Below the pieces are notes generated by a model. The model did not search any database and was not told the DNA's origin. It worked only from the letters and a program-made list of their open reading frames with translations. The translations under genes and the position numbers were made by a program. This document shows positions 21,601 through 33,488 of a stretch of 64,000 bases of DNA, piece after piece. This stretch comes from Mimachlamys varia. Its lineage: Eukaryota > Mollusca > Bivalvia > Pectinida > Pectinidae. The stretch is taken from positions 14,875,282 to 14,939,281 of the forward strand of contig OX392536.1 of the NCBI GenBank assembly GCA_947623455.1, in the 5' to 3' direction. Position 1 is the stretch's first letter. Every line of letters starts with the position of its first letter.

Positions 21601-23812
21601 ACAATACCTACGACATGATTAAGCTAGGTTGACAGGAAATAACATCCCCGATTAAAGCCTGGGAGGCCGGGGTGGCAAATATAAAGTAACGGCTATTATG
21701 AAAGGCTGTAGTCAAAAAATCAATTATAACTCTATTCAAATCGACATAATTCAATCAATTATCGACACAGATTTATAATTTGTGCTGCAACGTTATCTGA
21801 ACAACATCTCCTACATGATAAGCTAGGGGGACAGCGGATAACATCCCCAATAAAAGCCTGGGAGGCCGGGGTGGCAAATGCAAAGTAACGGCTACCGTGT
21901 CGGGCTGTAGCCAAAAAACCAATAATAACTCTATTCAAATCGACATAATTCAATCAATTTTCAACACAGATTCATAATTGTTGATGCTACGTTATCTGCA
22001 CAACATCTCCTACATGATAAGCTAGTGGGACAGCGATTAACATCCCCAATAAAAGCCTGAGATGCCGAGGTAGCAAATACAAATTAACGGCTACCCTTCC
22101 AGGCTGTAGTCAAAAAATACAATTATAACTCTATTCAAATCGACATAATTCAATCAATTTTCAACACAGATTCATAATGTTTGATGCTACGTTATCTGAA
22201 CAACATCTCCTACATAATAAGCTAGGGGACAGCAGATAACATCCCCGATAAAAGCCTGAGATGCCGAGGTGGCAAATACAAAGTAACGCTTACCGTTCCA
22301 GGCTGTAGCCAAAAAATACAATTATAACTCTATTCAAATCGACATAATTCAATCAATTTTCAACACAGATTCATAATTATTGCTGATACCTTATCTGAAC
22401 AACATCTCCTACATAATTAGCTTGGGGAACAGCGGATTACTTTCCCGGTTAAAACCTGGGAGGCCAGGATGGCAGATAAAAAGTAACGGCTACCGTGCAA
22501 GGCCTAACCAAAAAACAATTATCACTCTATTCAAATAGACATAATTCAATCAATTTTCAACACAGATTCATATTTTTTGATGCTACGTTATATGCACCAT
22601 ATCAACTATATGATTAGCTAGGGGGACATCGATTACAATCTCCGATAAAAGCCTATGATGCCGAAGTGGCAAATACAAAGTAACGGCTACCGTTCCAAGC
22701 TGTAGCCAAAAAATACAATTATAAATCTATTCAAATCGACATTATTCAATCAATTTTCAATACATGTTCATAATTTTTGCGGCCACGTTATCTGAACAAC
22801 GTCTCATACATGATTAGCTAGGGGACAGCAGATCACACTCCAAATAAAAGCCTGGGAGGCCAGGGTGGCAAACACAAAGTAACGGCTACCGTGCCAGGCT
22901 TTAGCAAAAAAAAACAATTATAACTCAATTCAAAAGGACATAATTCAATCAATTTTCAACACAGATTCATAATTTTTGCTGCTAAGTTATCTGAACAACG
23001 TCTCCTACATGATTAGCTAGTGGGACAGCCATCAACATCCCCGATCAAAGCCTGAGGTGCCGAGGTGGCAAATACAAAGTAACGGCTACCGTGCCGAGCT
23101 GTAGCCAAAAAATACAATTATAACTCTATTCAAATCGACATAATTCAATCAATTTTCAACACAGATTCATAATGTTTGATGCTACGTTATCTGCACAATA
23201 CCTACTACATTTTTAAGCTAGGGTGACAGGAGATAACATCCCCGATTAAAGCCTGGGAGGCCGAGGTTGCAAATATAAAGTGACGGCTATTATGAAAGGC
23301 TGTAGTCAAAAAAATCAAATATAAATCTATTCAAATCGACATAATTCAATCAATTATCGACACAGATTATTAATTTGTGCTGCAACGTTATCTGAACAAC
23401 ATCTCCTACATGATAAGCTAGGGGGACAGCGGATAACATCCCCAATAAAAGCCTGGGAGGCCGGGGTGGCAAATACAAAGTAACGGCTACCGTTCCAGGC
23501 TGTAGCCAAAAAAACAATAATAACTCTATTCAAATCGACATAATTCAATCAATTTTCAACACAGATTCATAATTTTTGATGCTACGTTATCTGAACAACA
23601 TCTCCTACATGATAAGCTATGGGGACAGCGGATAACATCCCCAATAAAAGCCTGGGAGGCCGGGGTGGCAAATACAAAGTAACGGCTACCGTGCCAGGCT
23701 GTAGCCAACAAAAAAACAATAATAACTCTATTCAAATCGACATAATTCAATCAATTTTCAACACAGATTCATAATTTTTGATGCTACGTTATCTGAACAG
23801 CATCTCCTACAT
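18626..23812. repeat. Satellite array B (~26 monomers)
   Basis: Same monomer family and orientation as array A. It resumes mid-monomer at gataagctaggggg, in register with the break at 8948. Its first 550 bp are closest to 42466-43010 and 48645-49190, including cgttctgtagcc and tcgacgtaattc. Its last ~430 bp match the DNA just left of 8948, the sign of a tandem duplication. An internal 14-monomer duplication has offset 2790 bp (agatcacactccaaataaaa at about 20039 and 22829). A hybrid monomer near 21498 lacks two monomers present in the other copy. Confidence 0.95.
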
Positions 23813-24587
23813 AATAATTAAAACATAATCTTACATAATAATAATAATTAGCTCGTGTTTGGACCAATTTCTAAATGAAATACATTTTCTGAAGGCAAAT
23901 GTTATTCTAAGAAGGAAAATCAAGGTCTCAGTTGTGTCAATTAACCGGAAACTACATATGTACCTTAAAACGGCATTATTTGCTTAATTTGGTGCTCGTC
24001 TGCTCAATTTCGCCGCCGCCATTCGACTAATTATAGGAATCTCAACATGGTACGACATGAAAAATTTTCTATAATTTTTTTAACCTTAACAGTTTAGATT
24101 GTCAAACAAAAACATATTTATGTAATATCAAGATTAATTACTAAGCACATCAGTACCATCATTATATTTTTATTATCGTTTTCTATGTTAAAAAACATTT
24201 CTTATGTTTTCTTGCGAATCGGCACGGAACCGGGAGCAGGATAGTGGTCACATGATTCGAAAACAAATCACGTGATTTCTCGTGTAAAAATAGAACGGGA
24301 AGCGCAAATGTCAGGTAGCCGCGATAAACAAATATTGGCTGACGAAAGCAGAGTCACAAGCTAAGACTAGACCAGAAAGAAGCTGAAAGAGACTATTGAA
24401 AGATCGGAACAGATGCATCTTACAAACAAAAAGAAATACGACACTATCAAAGAAGACGAAGAGCATGGTTGGACGAAGTGTGGTTGAGTTGACAGTGCTT
24501 TCGGAAAACAAAAACGTACTGCTGATACTTGTACGAAAATACATTCTTCATTCACGTACACTGTAAGATTATGTTCGGTAAAGCTTG
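23812..24587 (+). mobile_element. Element R1, copy 2
   Basis: Copy of 8948-9723, identical as far as I compared. The decayed TATA (tgtaaaaatag) and lost ATG are the same, so the decay predates the large duplication. Confidence 0.7.
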
Positions 24588-25059
24588 TAATAATTAAAAC
24601 GTAATCTTACATAATAATAATAATTAGCTCGTGTTTGGACCAATTTCCAAATGATATACATTTTCTGAAGGCAAATGTTATTCTAAGAACAAAAATCAAG
24701 GTCTCGGTTGTGTTAAATAACCAGAAAGTACCTTAAAACGGCATTTTCCGCTAAATTTGACCCATTTCTGCTCAATTTCACGGCCGCCATTCGACTAATT
24801 ATAGGAATATCAACATGGTACGAAGTCAAACATTTTCTACATTTTTTAAAACCTTAATTGTTTGGACTATTGAGCAACAACCTATTTTATTCATATCAGG
24901 ATTTATTCTTTAACATACTGATGCTTAAGTTATATTTTTATTATCGTTTTCAATATTGAAAAAGCATTTCTTATCTTTTTTTTGCGAATCGACATTGAAC
25001 GCGGGAACAAGTAATGGTGACGTGTTTCGGAAAGTCATGTGATTGCTCGTATAAAAATA

Positions 25060-25070
25060 GAAACGGAAGC
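25060..25070 (+). promoter_or_regulatory. TATA box of element E, copy 2
   Basis: tataaaaatag, 40 bp before the ATG at 25110, as in copy 1. Confidence 0.45.
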
Positions 25071-25109
25071 ACATGTCATGATCAGGTATACGTAGCCGCG
25101 GTAAACAAT

Positions 25110-25253
25110 ATGGCAGCCAGACGAAACCAGAGTCGCATCAGGCTTAAAGGAAGACTAGCCAACAAAGAGACTATTAAAAAGATCGGAACAGGTGCATCTG
25201 ATCAACAAAAAGAAACACGACATCAATCAAAGAAGACCAAGACCATGGTTTGA
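25110..25253 (+). CDS. Short basic ORF of element E, copy 2
   Basis: Identical 47-codon frame to 10246-10389 (MAARRN start, stop TGA at 25251), with the same start context and possible donor site. The identity reflects recent duplication and is no evidence of coding constraint. Confidence 0.3.
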   Translation: MAARRNQSRIRLKGRLANKETIKKIGTGASDQQKETRHQSKKTKTMV

Positions 25254-25852
25254 CGGACGAAGTACTAGTGCATGTGTGGTTAAGTTGACAGTACTGTATA
25301 ACTTACATGTACTTTTCGGGAAAACAAACTGCAAAATGTAAATCTGAGGTTTTGTTGTCGAGATAATTTACGGTATGGCAATGCAAGTTACCATTACGTA
25401 CATAACATGTCCGAGCAGTGTGTGCCAGCAACTTGGACCCCACAGGAAAAAGAACTCCAAACTAAAGTTTTGACACCGATTCAACAGTTATCTACATGTA
25501 CAATTTAGGTAGGTAACAAACTAACAATACTTAAAAATTAAGATCTAATCTACATCTGTCACAACTTCTATATGTATAAAAAGATAATTCACCCATGGTC
25601 AATTAATTCGATATTTTTGTCCCTGCATGCCCAGGTTCGATTTCCTTTTCAATCAAAAATGTGTTCAAATCTACAATACTACAGTCTACAGGCTTATAGG
25701 CATGCTTTTGCACCAAAGAAAAATAGCTGAATTTCTTAGAAAGAATTGGGAGCACCCAAAACGGGTATTATTTGTGTATATCAAGTCAAATATAAATTAA
25801 TGATATTTCTGTGGTAAAATTAACCAGCGTTAGGCCCTCGAGGCTAATGTTC

Positions 25853-25924
25853 AGACTTTTGGCTAAATGGTTAGAACGTTTGCCTTCCAAGCGAGAGTCC
25901 TGGGTTCAATTCCCGGCCCGGCCA
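25853..25924 (+). ncRNA. tRNA-Gly(UCC)-like sequence, copy 2
   Basis: Copy of 10989-11060 with ggctaaatgg in place of ggcttaatgg in the D arm; a second change, A to G, lies just upstream at 25849. The 5' acceptor strand is again unpaired. Confidence 0.55.
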
Positions 25925-26068
25925 CAACATTTCTTAATTTAAAGATGAAAATAGCTGAATTCAAATAATTACCTGAAAAGAATTATGTCTGTCTCTATTC
26001 TATTTAAGCAGACCTACTTGAGGTTTTCCTTTTCAAACAATATAATTAAACAGGAGAGGAAAAATGCA

Positions 26069-26146
26069 CGGCCAGACTGGGGTTTGAACCCAGGATCTTC
26101 TGAACTCTAGACGGATGGCATGCTCAACCAATTGAGCTATCTGATC
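26069..26146 (-). ncRNA. tRNA-like sequence on the minus strand, copy 2
   Basis: Copy of 11205-11282 with the same D and T arms and the same unfolded anticodon arm. Confidence 0.55.
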
Positions 26147-26254
26147 GATCCTTTCTAGATCCGCTACACAACATAATTTATGAAGCATTTATAGGTTTAT
26201 TGAATATAGAGTCTGAATATGATTCTACACTGTATGGTGTGGCTTTGTCTGCCT

Positions 26255-26946
26255 AGGCTGGTGTAGTGCGAAGGGTTCTGACTCTCTGACTCGCTAAATA
26301 TTTAACGACAGGCGGCTGCGAGAGCTAGAATTCCCCCTTATTTAAAAAGTGGAAATTTTACCGACCGTGCACAGGTCACTGTTTAAGCTGTGTTTTACAA
26401 TATAAAACATTTCGATCAAATGTAGACTAGGTATCAATGGAAAGAACAGATATTTTTCTACTAACCTACACATTTAATCAAGTCACATGAGGTCGTAAAC
26501 TAGCTGTTCAATGCCTCCCATTTCTAAAAAATAACAAGTTTCCTGACATCTGTTTGAAAATGGCCGCGCGTCACGAGATCCCGCGAGAATTACTTTCTGC
26601 CTAACTATTTTTGATCACGTGACGTTAGGCGGCGGCCATTTTCAAACAGATGTCAGGAAACTGGTTATTTTTTAGAAATGGATGACGACAGTTGGTTTAC
26701 TATCCCCTTTGACTTGATTAAATGTGTAGGTTGGAAGAAAAATATATGTTCTTTCCATTGATACTTAATTTACATGTGATGGAAAATGTTTCATATTATA
26801 AAACACGGCTTAAAAGGCGACCCGTGCACGGGTCGGTAAAATTTCCACTTTTTAACTAAGGAGGAATTCTGACTCTCACACCCGCCAGCTGTCGTCCAAA
26901 TATTTAGCGGGTCAGAGAGTCAGAACCCTTCGGACTAAGGCTGGTG
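26255..26946. mobile_element. Foldback MITE with 9 bp TSD, copy 2
   Basis: Copy of 11391-12082. The element lies at 26264-26937 with aggctggtg at 26255-26263 and 26938-26946. Confidence 0.85.
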
Positions 26947-27363
26947 CTGTTCTATTAAATGAATATATACATTTTGTTTTGTATATTAGAAAAAGCTTAG
27001 TCTGACCCAACTCAGGTCTGCAGTTTTAAGTCTGAAGTGTTCTAATTAATATTTCTACCGCAATACCCTGTGTTATTCCACTCCCAGACCATTGTATAAA
27101 CGGGCTGACTGTTGGATAAATATATGTTATATACCACTAAAGGAATATGACCTTCCAGTCTTTTGATTGGTTGAGAAGTTGAACTTTGACCGGAAATCAT
27201 GTGGTTCAATGCAACGTGCTGATTGTTGACGTCGTCATCGATTGTTGATGTTGTCACAATTTCGCAGGAATATATACGAGATGATGTGTTTTCGCGCAAA
27301 TATTAAGCGGTTCACAAAAAACAACACTGCTCCTGCGACTTAATATTATTGTGGTAGAAACAA

Positions 27364-27528
27364 TTCACATGACTCTTGGTTATTGGATATGAAATTTATT
27401 TCACTCTCGTTAATTATTTTTTAAAAGTTACAAAAGACACTCGCTAAAGCTCATGTCTTTTGTAACATTTAAAAAATAATTAACTCGAGTGAAATAAATT
27501 CCATATCCAACAACCACTCGTTGTGTAA
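27364..27528. repeat. 165 bp palindromic foldback sequence, copy 2
   Basis: Copy of 12500-12664 with the same arms and 14 bp loop. Confidence 0.75.
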
Positions 27529-27824
27529 CCTCTATATATCTGATCTGCAATATAATGTACAAGCAGAGGGATGAGTTACAATAAAAGTTTATTCTAAAAA
27601 ATATGTGAGATATTCAATTATTGGCTTCAATACATTTATTTTCTTAAAGTTGAATTTTATTGCAGATATGCATAAAATGTTTACAAGTTTAAAATGGCGG
27701 GAGTCTGTGTTTATAGATACTCCTTAACATTTTATAAATACATTTTAATTGTAACATGTCCCTGGAGCTGATAATTATAAGGGGTAGTTTTGTTGTAGTT
27801 AACAAAATAAAGGGAGATAACTTA

Positions 27825-28268
27825 TACAGTGGACTCCACTTAATATCACATTCCTCTTTATATCATGTTTTTCCCCAGCACCATTTTTCTGTCTATATAA
27901 TCTATGTAATTTTATTTGGTTAATATCATGTATTTTGAGGTGAATTCCTCTTAATATCATGTTTTCTTAACCAATCACATAAAATCTCCAGAAAATGATA
28001 TAATTTCCACTGATTTCAGATACAACATGTACAAAATGTTGCATAGAAAATAAAAAATAACCCCAAAATTGAATTTTAATTGAAATAATGTTATCTATAT
28101 ATACTGAAACATCTTCATGTGTACATTGAATAGCTTACTTTTAGTTATGGAGATTGGAAATGCACTAGATTTAATGGAAAAAAACATGTTTCTCTTAATG
28201 TCACATTCCTGTTAATATCATGTTTTTGTCTGACAAATGCAACATGATATAAAGAGGAGTGCACTGTA
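27825..28268. mobile_element. pogo/Tigger-like MITE, copy 2
   Basis: Copy of 12961-13404. Element 27827-28266 is flanked by TA on each side. Confidence 0.75.
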
Positions 28269-28283
28269 TTGTTTAAATTTCAG

Positions 28284-28412
28284 GTCTTATTGGTGTCAAC
28301 ACTGGAAAGATTGTGGACTTTGACTTTAAAACAAGAAGCTGTAGTGTGTGCCACTATCATCTGGGAAGGTCCGAGACAGTTTCAAAACATAGATGCAATG
28401 TTAATTGGACAG
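28284..28412 (+). CDS. Exon-like fragment with C-x2-C...H-x-C motif, copy 2
   Basis: Copy of 13420-13548 with the same acceptor, donor and frame. No change seen. Confidence 0.4.
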
Positions 28413-28857
28413 GTTTGTAGAGTTAGTCAAAATTGTATATAGATTATATCTATAAAACTGACTTGTACCAGTACATTCACTCTTAGTTTACTCTTATTAC
28501 CATGAGACTGTGTGAAAAACATTTTATTTTAATTCAACTATATACAGTTAAACCAGCTGTCTAAACCCAAAGTCACTGGGACCAAAACTATTAGTCTGTT
28601 GTTTAAACAATTGTCGGTTTGTAGAGGTATAAAGTACTGTATAAGTTCTTGGAGTACTTGGCCATATTAGACAGGAATTCTTATTACACAGCGGCCGGTT
28701 TAGTCAATGTGAAGTGGTAGGGTAAGGGTATTTGATTATTTTGCCTACTTTTGATCAATACCACATATTTTTTTCATATTTTTTTGTGTATCAAAGTAGA
28801 GAAAATGGAAATTCATAAATTATTTGCAACTCTATATAACATTATCACTTTCTACAG

Positions 28858-28942
28858 GTTTTATGATTGGACCAAGGCTTTAGAAGCAAGAGTATCTTCT
28901 GCTTGGATGCAAAAGAATGAAGGACACAGTTGGCTGAACAAG
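28858..28942 (+). CDS. Exon-like fragment with consensus splice sites, copy 2
   Basis: Copy of 13994-14078 (tttctacag acceptor, aacaag/gtaagt donor) with the same 85 bp frame. No change seen. Confidence 0.3.
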
Positions 28943-30164
28943 GTAAGTGTTGACTTCATAGATACCCTCAGTTTAGTGCAATTTCTCAAAAAAGTTGTCT
29001 CTGTATAATGTATATCTTAAATTTGTTGTACGATTTGTATTTATTTTTATACTGACTGATCTTGACCTGAGCCAAATTTCATTTGTAATTTTCTGATAAA
29101 ATTTGTCTGAATTTTACACGATAAACACTTCATATTTTGTAAAGAGAAATGTCAAGGTCAATACTTCTCTTTAGGTAAGGGCCAAGATCTATATGAAGAT
29201 TAAAGTTTAGTGTTTTACAAACATATCTTGGGTCAATATACATTTCCTAAGCACTCGTATAGCTGTCTATTATCAATTTTGGATATGTATATATGTGGAA
29301 ATTTGGAAACTATATGTTGATAATATTTTTTTTCTCATGTGAATGAAAATGCCCTGCTTTCTCCTGGAAGTGTAACTAAATCACATGGGGTATAGAGGGA
29401 CTGGATTAGGAATAACCCCAGTGCTATGAAGTCTACATTTTCTTAAAAGCAAAAACGCATCTCAATAAAGGTAACAATATGCAATTCAGATAAACTTGAT
29501 CCAGGGATATTCTCCATGATATCCGAAGCAAAGCAACCTTAAAAGACTCTCATAGAACAATGTTAATGCAATGATGTCATCAATAGCATAGGAGTTACGT
29601 CAGAAAAGATTTTGCTTTCACACTCAAATGAAAAGTATTTCTGCTGTTATTGTTCATATACCGGGTATTGAGTTTCAGTGCAAATATTACATAATTTTGA
29701 GTAAAAAAATACACTATATAACTGCATATTATAATTGAAAATGTTATAACGTAGGTCCGTGCCATTCGGTATTTCAAGGTTAAGGTTATACTAAAATTAA
29801 TTATTTTTATATGAAAGGAAGTCTTCATGTATTATTTGCAGATTCCGAAAAATAAATACTTTACGACTGATAATTGGATTTTTTCTTTGTGAATATTGCA
29901 TTTTGTGTGGAAAGGGAGATACTTAGATTGAATTACCTCCCTTGTATACAAAGAAATGGGTCACAATATGATAATATGTGACAGAGGACACTTAAATGTG
30001 TATATATATGTGCAAACTTTGGAAAAAAACCCATTGATAATTGTTTTGCTTGAAACACCCAGCTTCTCCTTTGAAGGTAATTTTCTTTCAATGTTCTGCT
30101 TAAGACTCATAAATCAGGGGAAACATTGACATATTTCTGACAAATTCAATGTTTACATGATTTT
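28943..30164. other. Non-coding AT-rich stretch, copy 2
   Basis: Copy of 14079-15300. The possible terminal exon lies at 29842-29892. No further gene is visible. Confidence 0.5.
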
Positions 30165-30304
30165 TATGTCCCCGTCATGAAATGGGAAGTGGGGGGGGGG
30201 GCATATAGTATATCCATGTCCGTCCTGTCCTGTCCCATGGTAATGTAACCAGCTTATTGAAATAACCACTGATCCCATTGTCATCAAAATTACATAATAA
30301 TTAA
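30165..30304. repeat. Fragment of a dispersed mollusc-type repeat, copy 2
   Basis: Copy of 15301-15440. The G-run is 11 bases in both copies. Confidence 0.4.
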
Positions 30305-30333
30305 GCATGTAGAACTAATTTCATATGAGGTAA

Positions 30334-30524
30334 GGGGGCATTTATGAAGGTTTTGGAGGAGGAGGAAAGCCAGAGTACCCCGAGTAAAAACCACCGACCT
30401 ATGGTCAGTACCTGGTCAGTACCTGGCAACTGCCTCTCGTTGGTTTCGAACTCGCCAGTTCCCAGGATTGGAGGGCTAGTGGTAGAATGTCGGAACACCT
30501 TAACCACTCGACCACTGCGAGGAC
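30334..30524 (-). mobile_element. tRNA-derived SINE, copy 2
   Basis: Copy of 15470-15660, same orientation and boxes. Confidence 0.7.
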
Positions 30525-30649
30525 TAGTTAAACCCATCGGTACACATATATAGCACCACTGTGTCATGATAAACCGGGAAGATTCAAGTGACGTCAAACT
30601 AGCAAAATCATCTCGAATGAAATCATCTATCAAAAAATAAATTTCATCC

Positions 30650-30756
30650 TTAATGTTTCTGGTTGGGGGGGGGGGAGTTGGTCGTGTAGAAACACTTTCC
30701 ATAGCCATCTGTCTGCCCACTGAAATTTGTCAGCACTTCTTTCTTTCTTTCTTTCA
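30650..30756. repeat. Poly-G tract (11 G) and TTTC microsatellite, copy 2
   Basis: Copy of 15786-15893 with one G fewer, which splits the overlapping minus-strand frame into two shorter ones. Confidence 0.85.
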
Positions 30757-31014
30757 TTAATTTCCATCAAACTTGCGTGTGGAATTTTTCGCTTAGTCAG
30801 CCTCCAAACTGTTAGCAGTGTGAAAATGTTTGTGCTGTCAGTCTTCTGTTTAGCAATGTGACATATACTATCCACTATAGAAATTGAATGGTATCAAAAA
30901 AAAAAAGTGCATACAATGTACATCTGCGAAAAATTATTGGCAGTGAAATAAGCAAAAGCTTTCACACCACAAAGTATTTCACTTTTACACTACTTGCACA
31001 AAATCAAATATCTT

Positions 31015-32470
31015 AAGGGCCAAGTGAGCTTATGTGATGGTGCAGCGTCCGTCGTCCGTCCATCCTGCGTCCGTCAACTTTTTCCTTTAAAAGACTTCTT
31101 CTAAAATACTGACAGGCCAAGTGACATGAAATGTGGCTGGTAGCTTTCTTGGAAGGAGCTGAACAAAGTTTGCGAAAAAAAATCACACTGACCTAATTTC
31201 AAAGTCACAGGGGTCAAAAATGTGGAAACCTTCAAACAACTTCTTCTAAAATACTGTCAGGCATAGAGACCTCATATTTGACTGGTAGCTTCCTTGGATG
31301 AAGCTGAATAAAGTTTGCGTAAAGAAACGACCTTGACCCATATTCAATGTCACAGGGGTCAAATCTATTATAACCTTTAAACAACGTCTTCTAATAAATC
31401 AAATTTCCTAGAAGTATGATATTTGGCTGAAAGATTCTTTGGATGAAGCCCGACAAAGTTTGCGAAAAGAAATGACGTTGACCTATATTCAAGGTCACAA
31501 GGGTCAAATCTGTTAAAACATTTAAATGACTTCTTCTGATTAACCAATAGACCTAGAGACATTATATATGGCTTGTAGCTTCCTTAGATGAAGCATGACA
31601 AAGTTTGCGAAAAGAAATGACTGTGACCTATATTCAAGGTCACAGGGGTCAAATCTGTTAAAACATTTAAACAACTTTTTGATTAACCAAAAGCCCAAGA
31701 AGCATGATATTTGGCTGAAAGGTTCCTTGGATGAAGCCCGACAAAATTGTGGAAAAGAAATGACCTTGACCTATATTCAAGGTCAAATCTGTTTAAACAT
31801 TTAAACACGTTCTTCTAATCAACCGAAAGCCCAAGGAGCATGATATTTGGCTGACAGGTTCCTTGTCGAAAAAGTTTGGGAAAAGTGACCTTGACTCATA
31901 TTCGAGGTCACAGGGGTCAAATCTGTTAAAACCTTCAAACGAATTCCTCTGAAATACCAAAAGCCCTAGAAGCATGATATTTGGCTGAAAGTTTCCTTGG
32001 ATGAAGCCCAACAAAGTTTGCGAAAAGACATGACCTTGGCCTATATTCAAGGTCACAAGGGTCAAATCTGTTAAAACTTTCAAACGAGTTCTTCTGAAAT
32101 ACCAAAAGCCCTAGAAGCATGATATTTGGCTGACAGGTTCCTTGGATGAAGCTTGACAAAGTTTGCGAAAGAAAATGACCTTGACCAATATTGAAGGTCA
32201 CAGGAGTCAAATCTGTTCAAAGCTTTGAGAAACTTGTTCTGATAAACCTAAATGCCTAGAGACATGATATTTGGCTGGGATGAAGCCAAACAAAATTTGA
32301 AAATAAATTATGTTGTCTTACAAGGTCACAGGGGTAAAATATGTTTAAAGTTTAACATGTTCTTCTAAATGTCTCACAGTAAAAGATTTTAGGGATCTTT
32401 AGGGTTACACTATAATATAAGCCAGAGATTGATACCAGTTGAGCGATGTAGGCCCATTTGGCCTCTTGTT
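31015..32470. repeat. Dispersed mollusc-type element with ~140 bp repeats, copy 2
   Basis: Copy of 16152-17607 at offset 14,863. Confidence 0.7.
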
Positions 32471-32903
32471 AGAAATTCATTGTCAGCACTCTAATGGCTT
32501 CGTTTCTTCATGGATCTTATCAAACTACACATAAACATGTATAAATACAAAATCAAAATATCATTGATGAGTTCGAGTTTAGGGTTATCAGGTCAAGGTC
32601 AAGTTCACTGTAACTAATTTTAGAAAATCATTGTCAGCACTCTAATGGTTTACTTTCCTAATGGATTTTCATCAAACCACACAAACTTATACCTACAGAG
32701 TTAAAATATCTTTGACAAGTTGCAAGTTCCAGTTTCAGGAGTGTCGGCTCAAGGTCACTGTTGCTATTTTTAGACAATAATTGTCAGCACAGTAGTGGCT
32801 TTGTTTCTTCATGGATTTTCACCAATTTCACACACATGTAAAGGATAATATGTCTTGGACAAGTTCGAGTTTCAATGTTGTTTGATCACGGTAAATCAAA
32901 ATT
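32471..32903. repeat. 150 bp repeat, three copies, copy 2
   Basis: Copy of 17608-18040. Confidence 0.75.
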
Positions 32904-33383
32904 GCCATCCATACATATATTGTGTACAGCGGCTTATTGTATATGTGGAATGTAGGTAATGTGAGGAACAAAAAGAGTCCAGTGACTCTGCGATTCTGTT
33001 GCCTCATTTTAATGCCAACTCATGAACTTGTCTTTCAAGTTTAAACTTATTCACCCAGATGTCTACTTACTACACACAAACGTCGAAGCTGTTTTATGCA
33101 AGTGTATTTTAAGGCGATACTAATTTATGTAGCTGATTGAACTGAAATGAAAATTTGTTAATTTCGGAATATTCAAAAAGTGTATGAAACAGATCTAGAG
33201 GGTTAAAATTGTTAACATTCCATTAACTGTTATGTTTTCACAACAAATGAGATAACCGGACAAAAAGATAACATGCTATCCCATCATTCCACTCCCAGTT
33301 TGAACTTGCGGATAAGCGTTTCTTGCATTAGTATTTAGTTTAGCCACCTTCAGATGATACGTTCATCATTCCAGTACACTGTA

Positions 33384-33488
33384 AGATTATGTTCGGTAAA
33401 GCTTGTAATAATAATAATAATAATAAAATCTTTTATTTAACCAGGTTACATATTTAGACAAAGTCTAGTTTACAATATGGCCCTGCAT
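33384..33488 (+). repeat. Distal end of element E plus (AAT)n tail, copy 2
   Basis: Copy of 18521-18625, again ending ccctgcat against gataagc of the satellite. Confidence 0.55.

Larger units (their letters stand above)
24588..33415 (+). mobile_element. Element E, copy 2
   Basis: Copy of 9724-18552 with the same nested insertions at the same places, so all of them predate the large duplication. The first bases read taattaaaacg, against taatcaaaacg in copy 1. Confidence 0.45.
23813..33488 (+). mobile_element. 9.68 kb composite non-satellite insertion, copy 2
   Basis: Second copy of the segment at 8949-18625, 1 bp shorter because of the G-run. It has the same satellite junctions: cctacat at 23806-23812 on the left and cctgcat/gataagc at 33482-33489 on the right. 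Junctions identical to copy 1 show that the whole locus was duplicated rather than inserted twice. Components follow with shifted positions. Confidence 0.85.

Noticed and set aside
18626..23812. Pol III A/B boxes in the satellite monomer (tagctaggggg and attcaaatcga)
   Set aside because: Matches to the consensus are weak and the spacing of about 110 bp is too long to be convincing.
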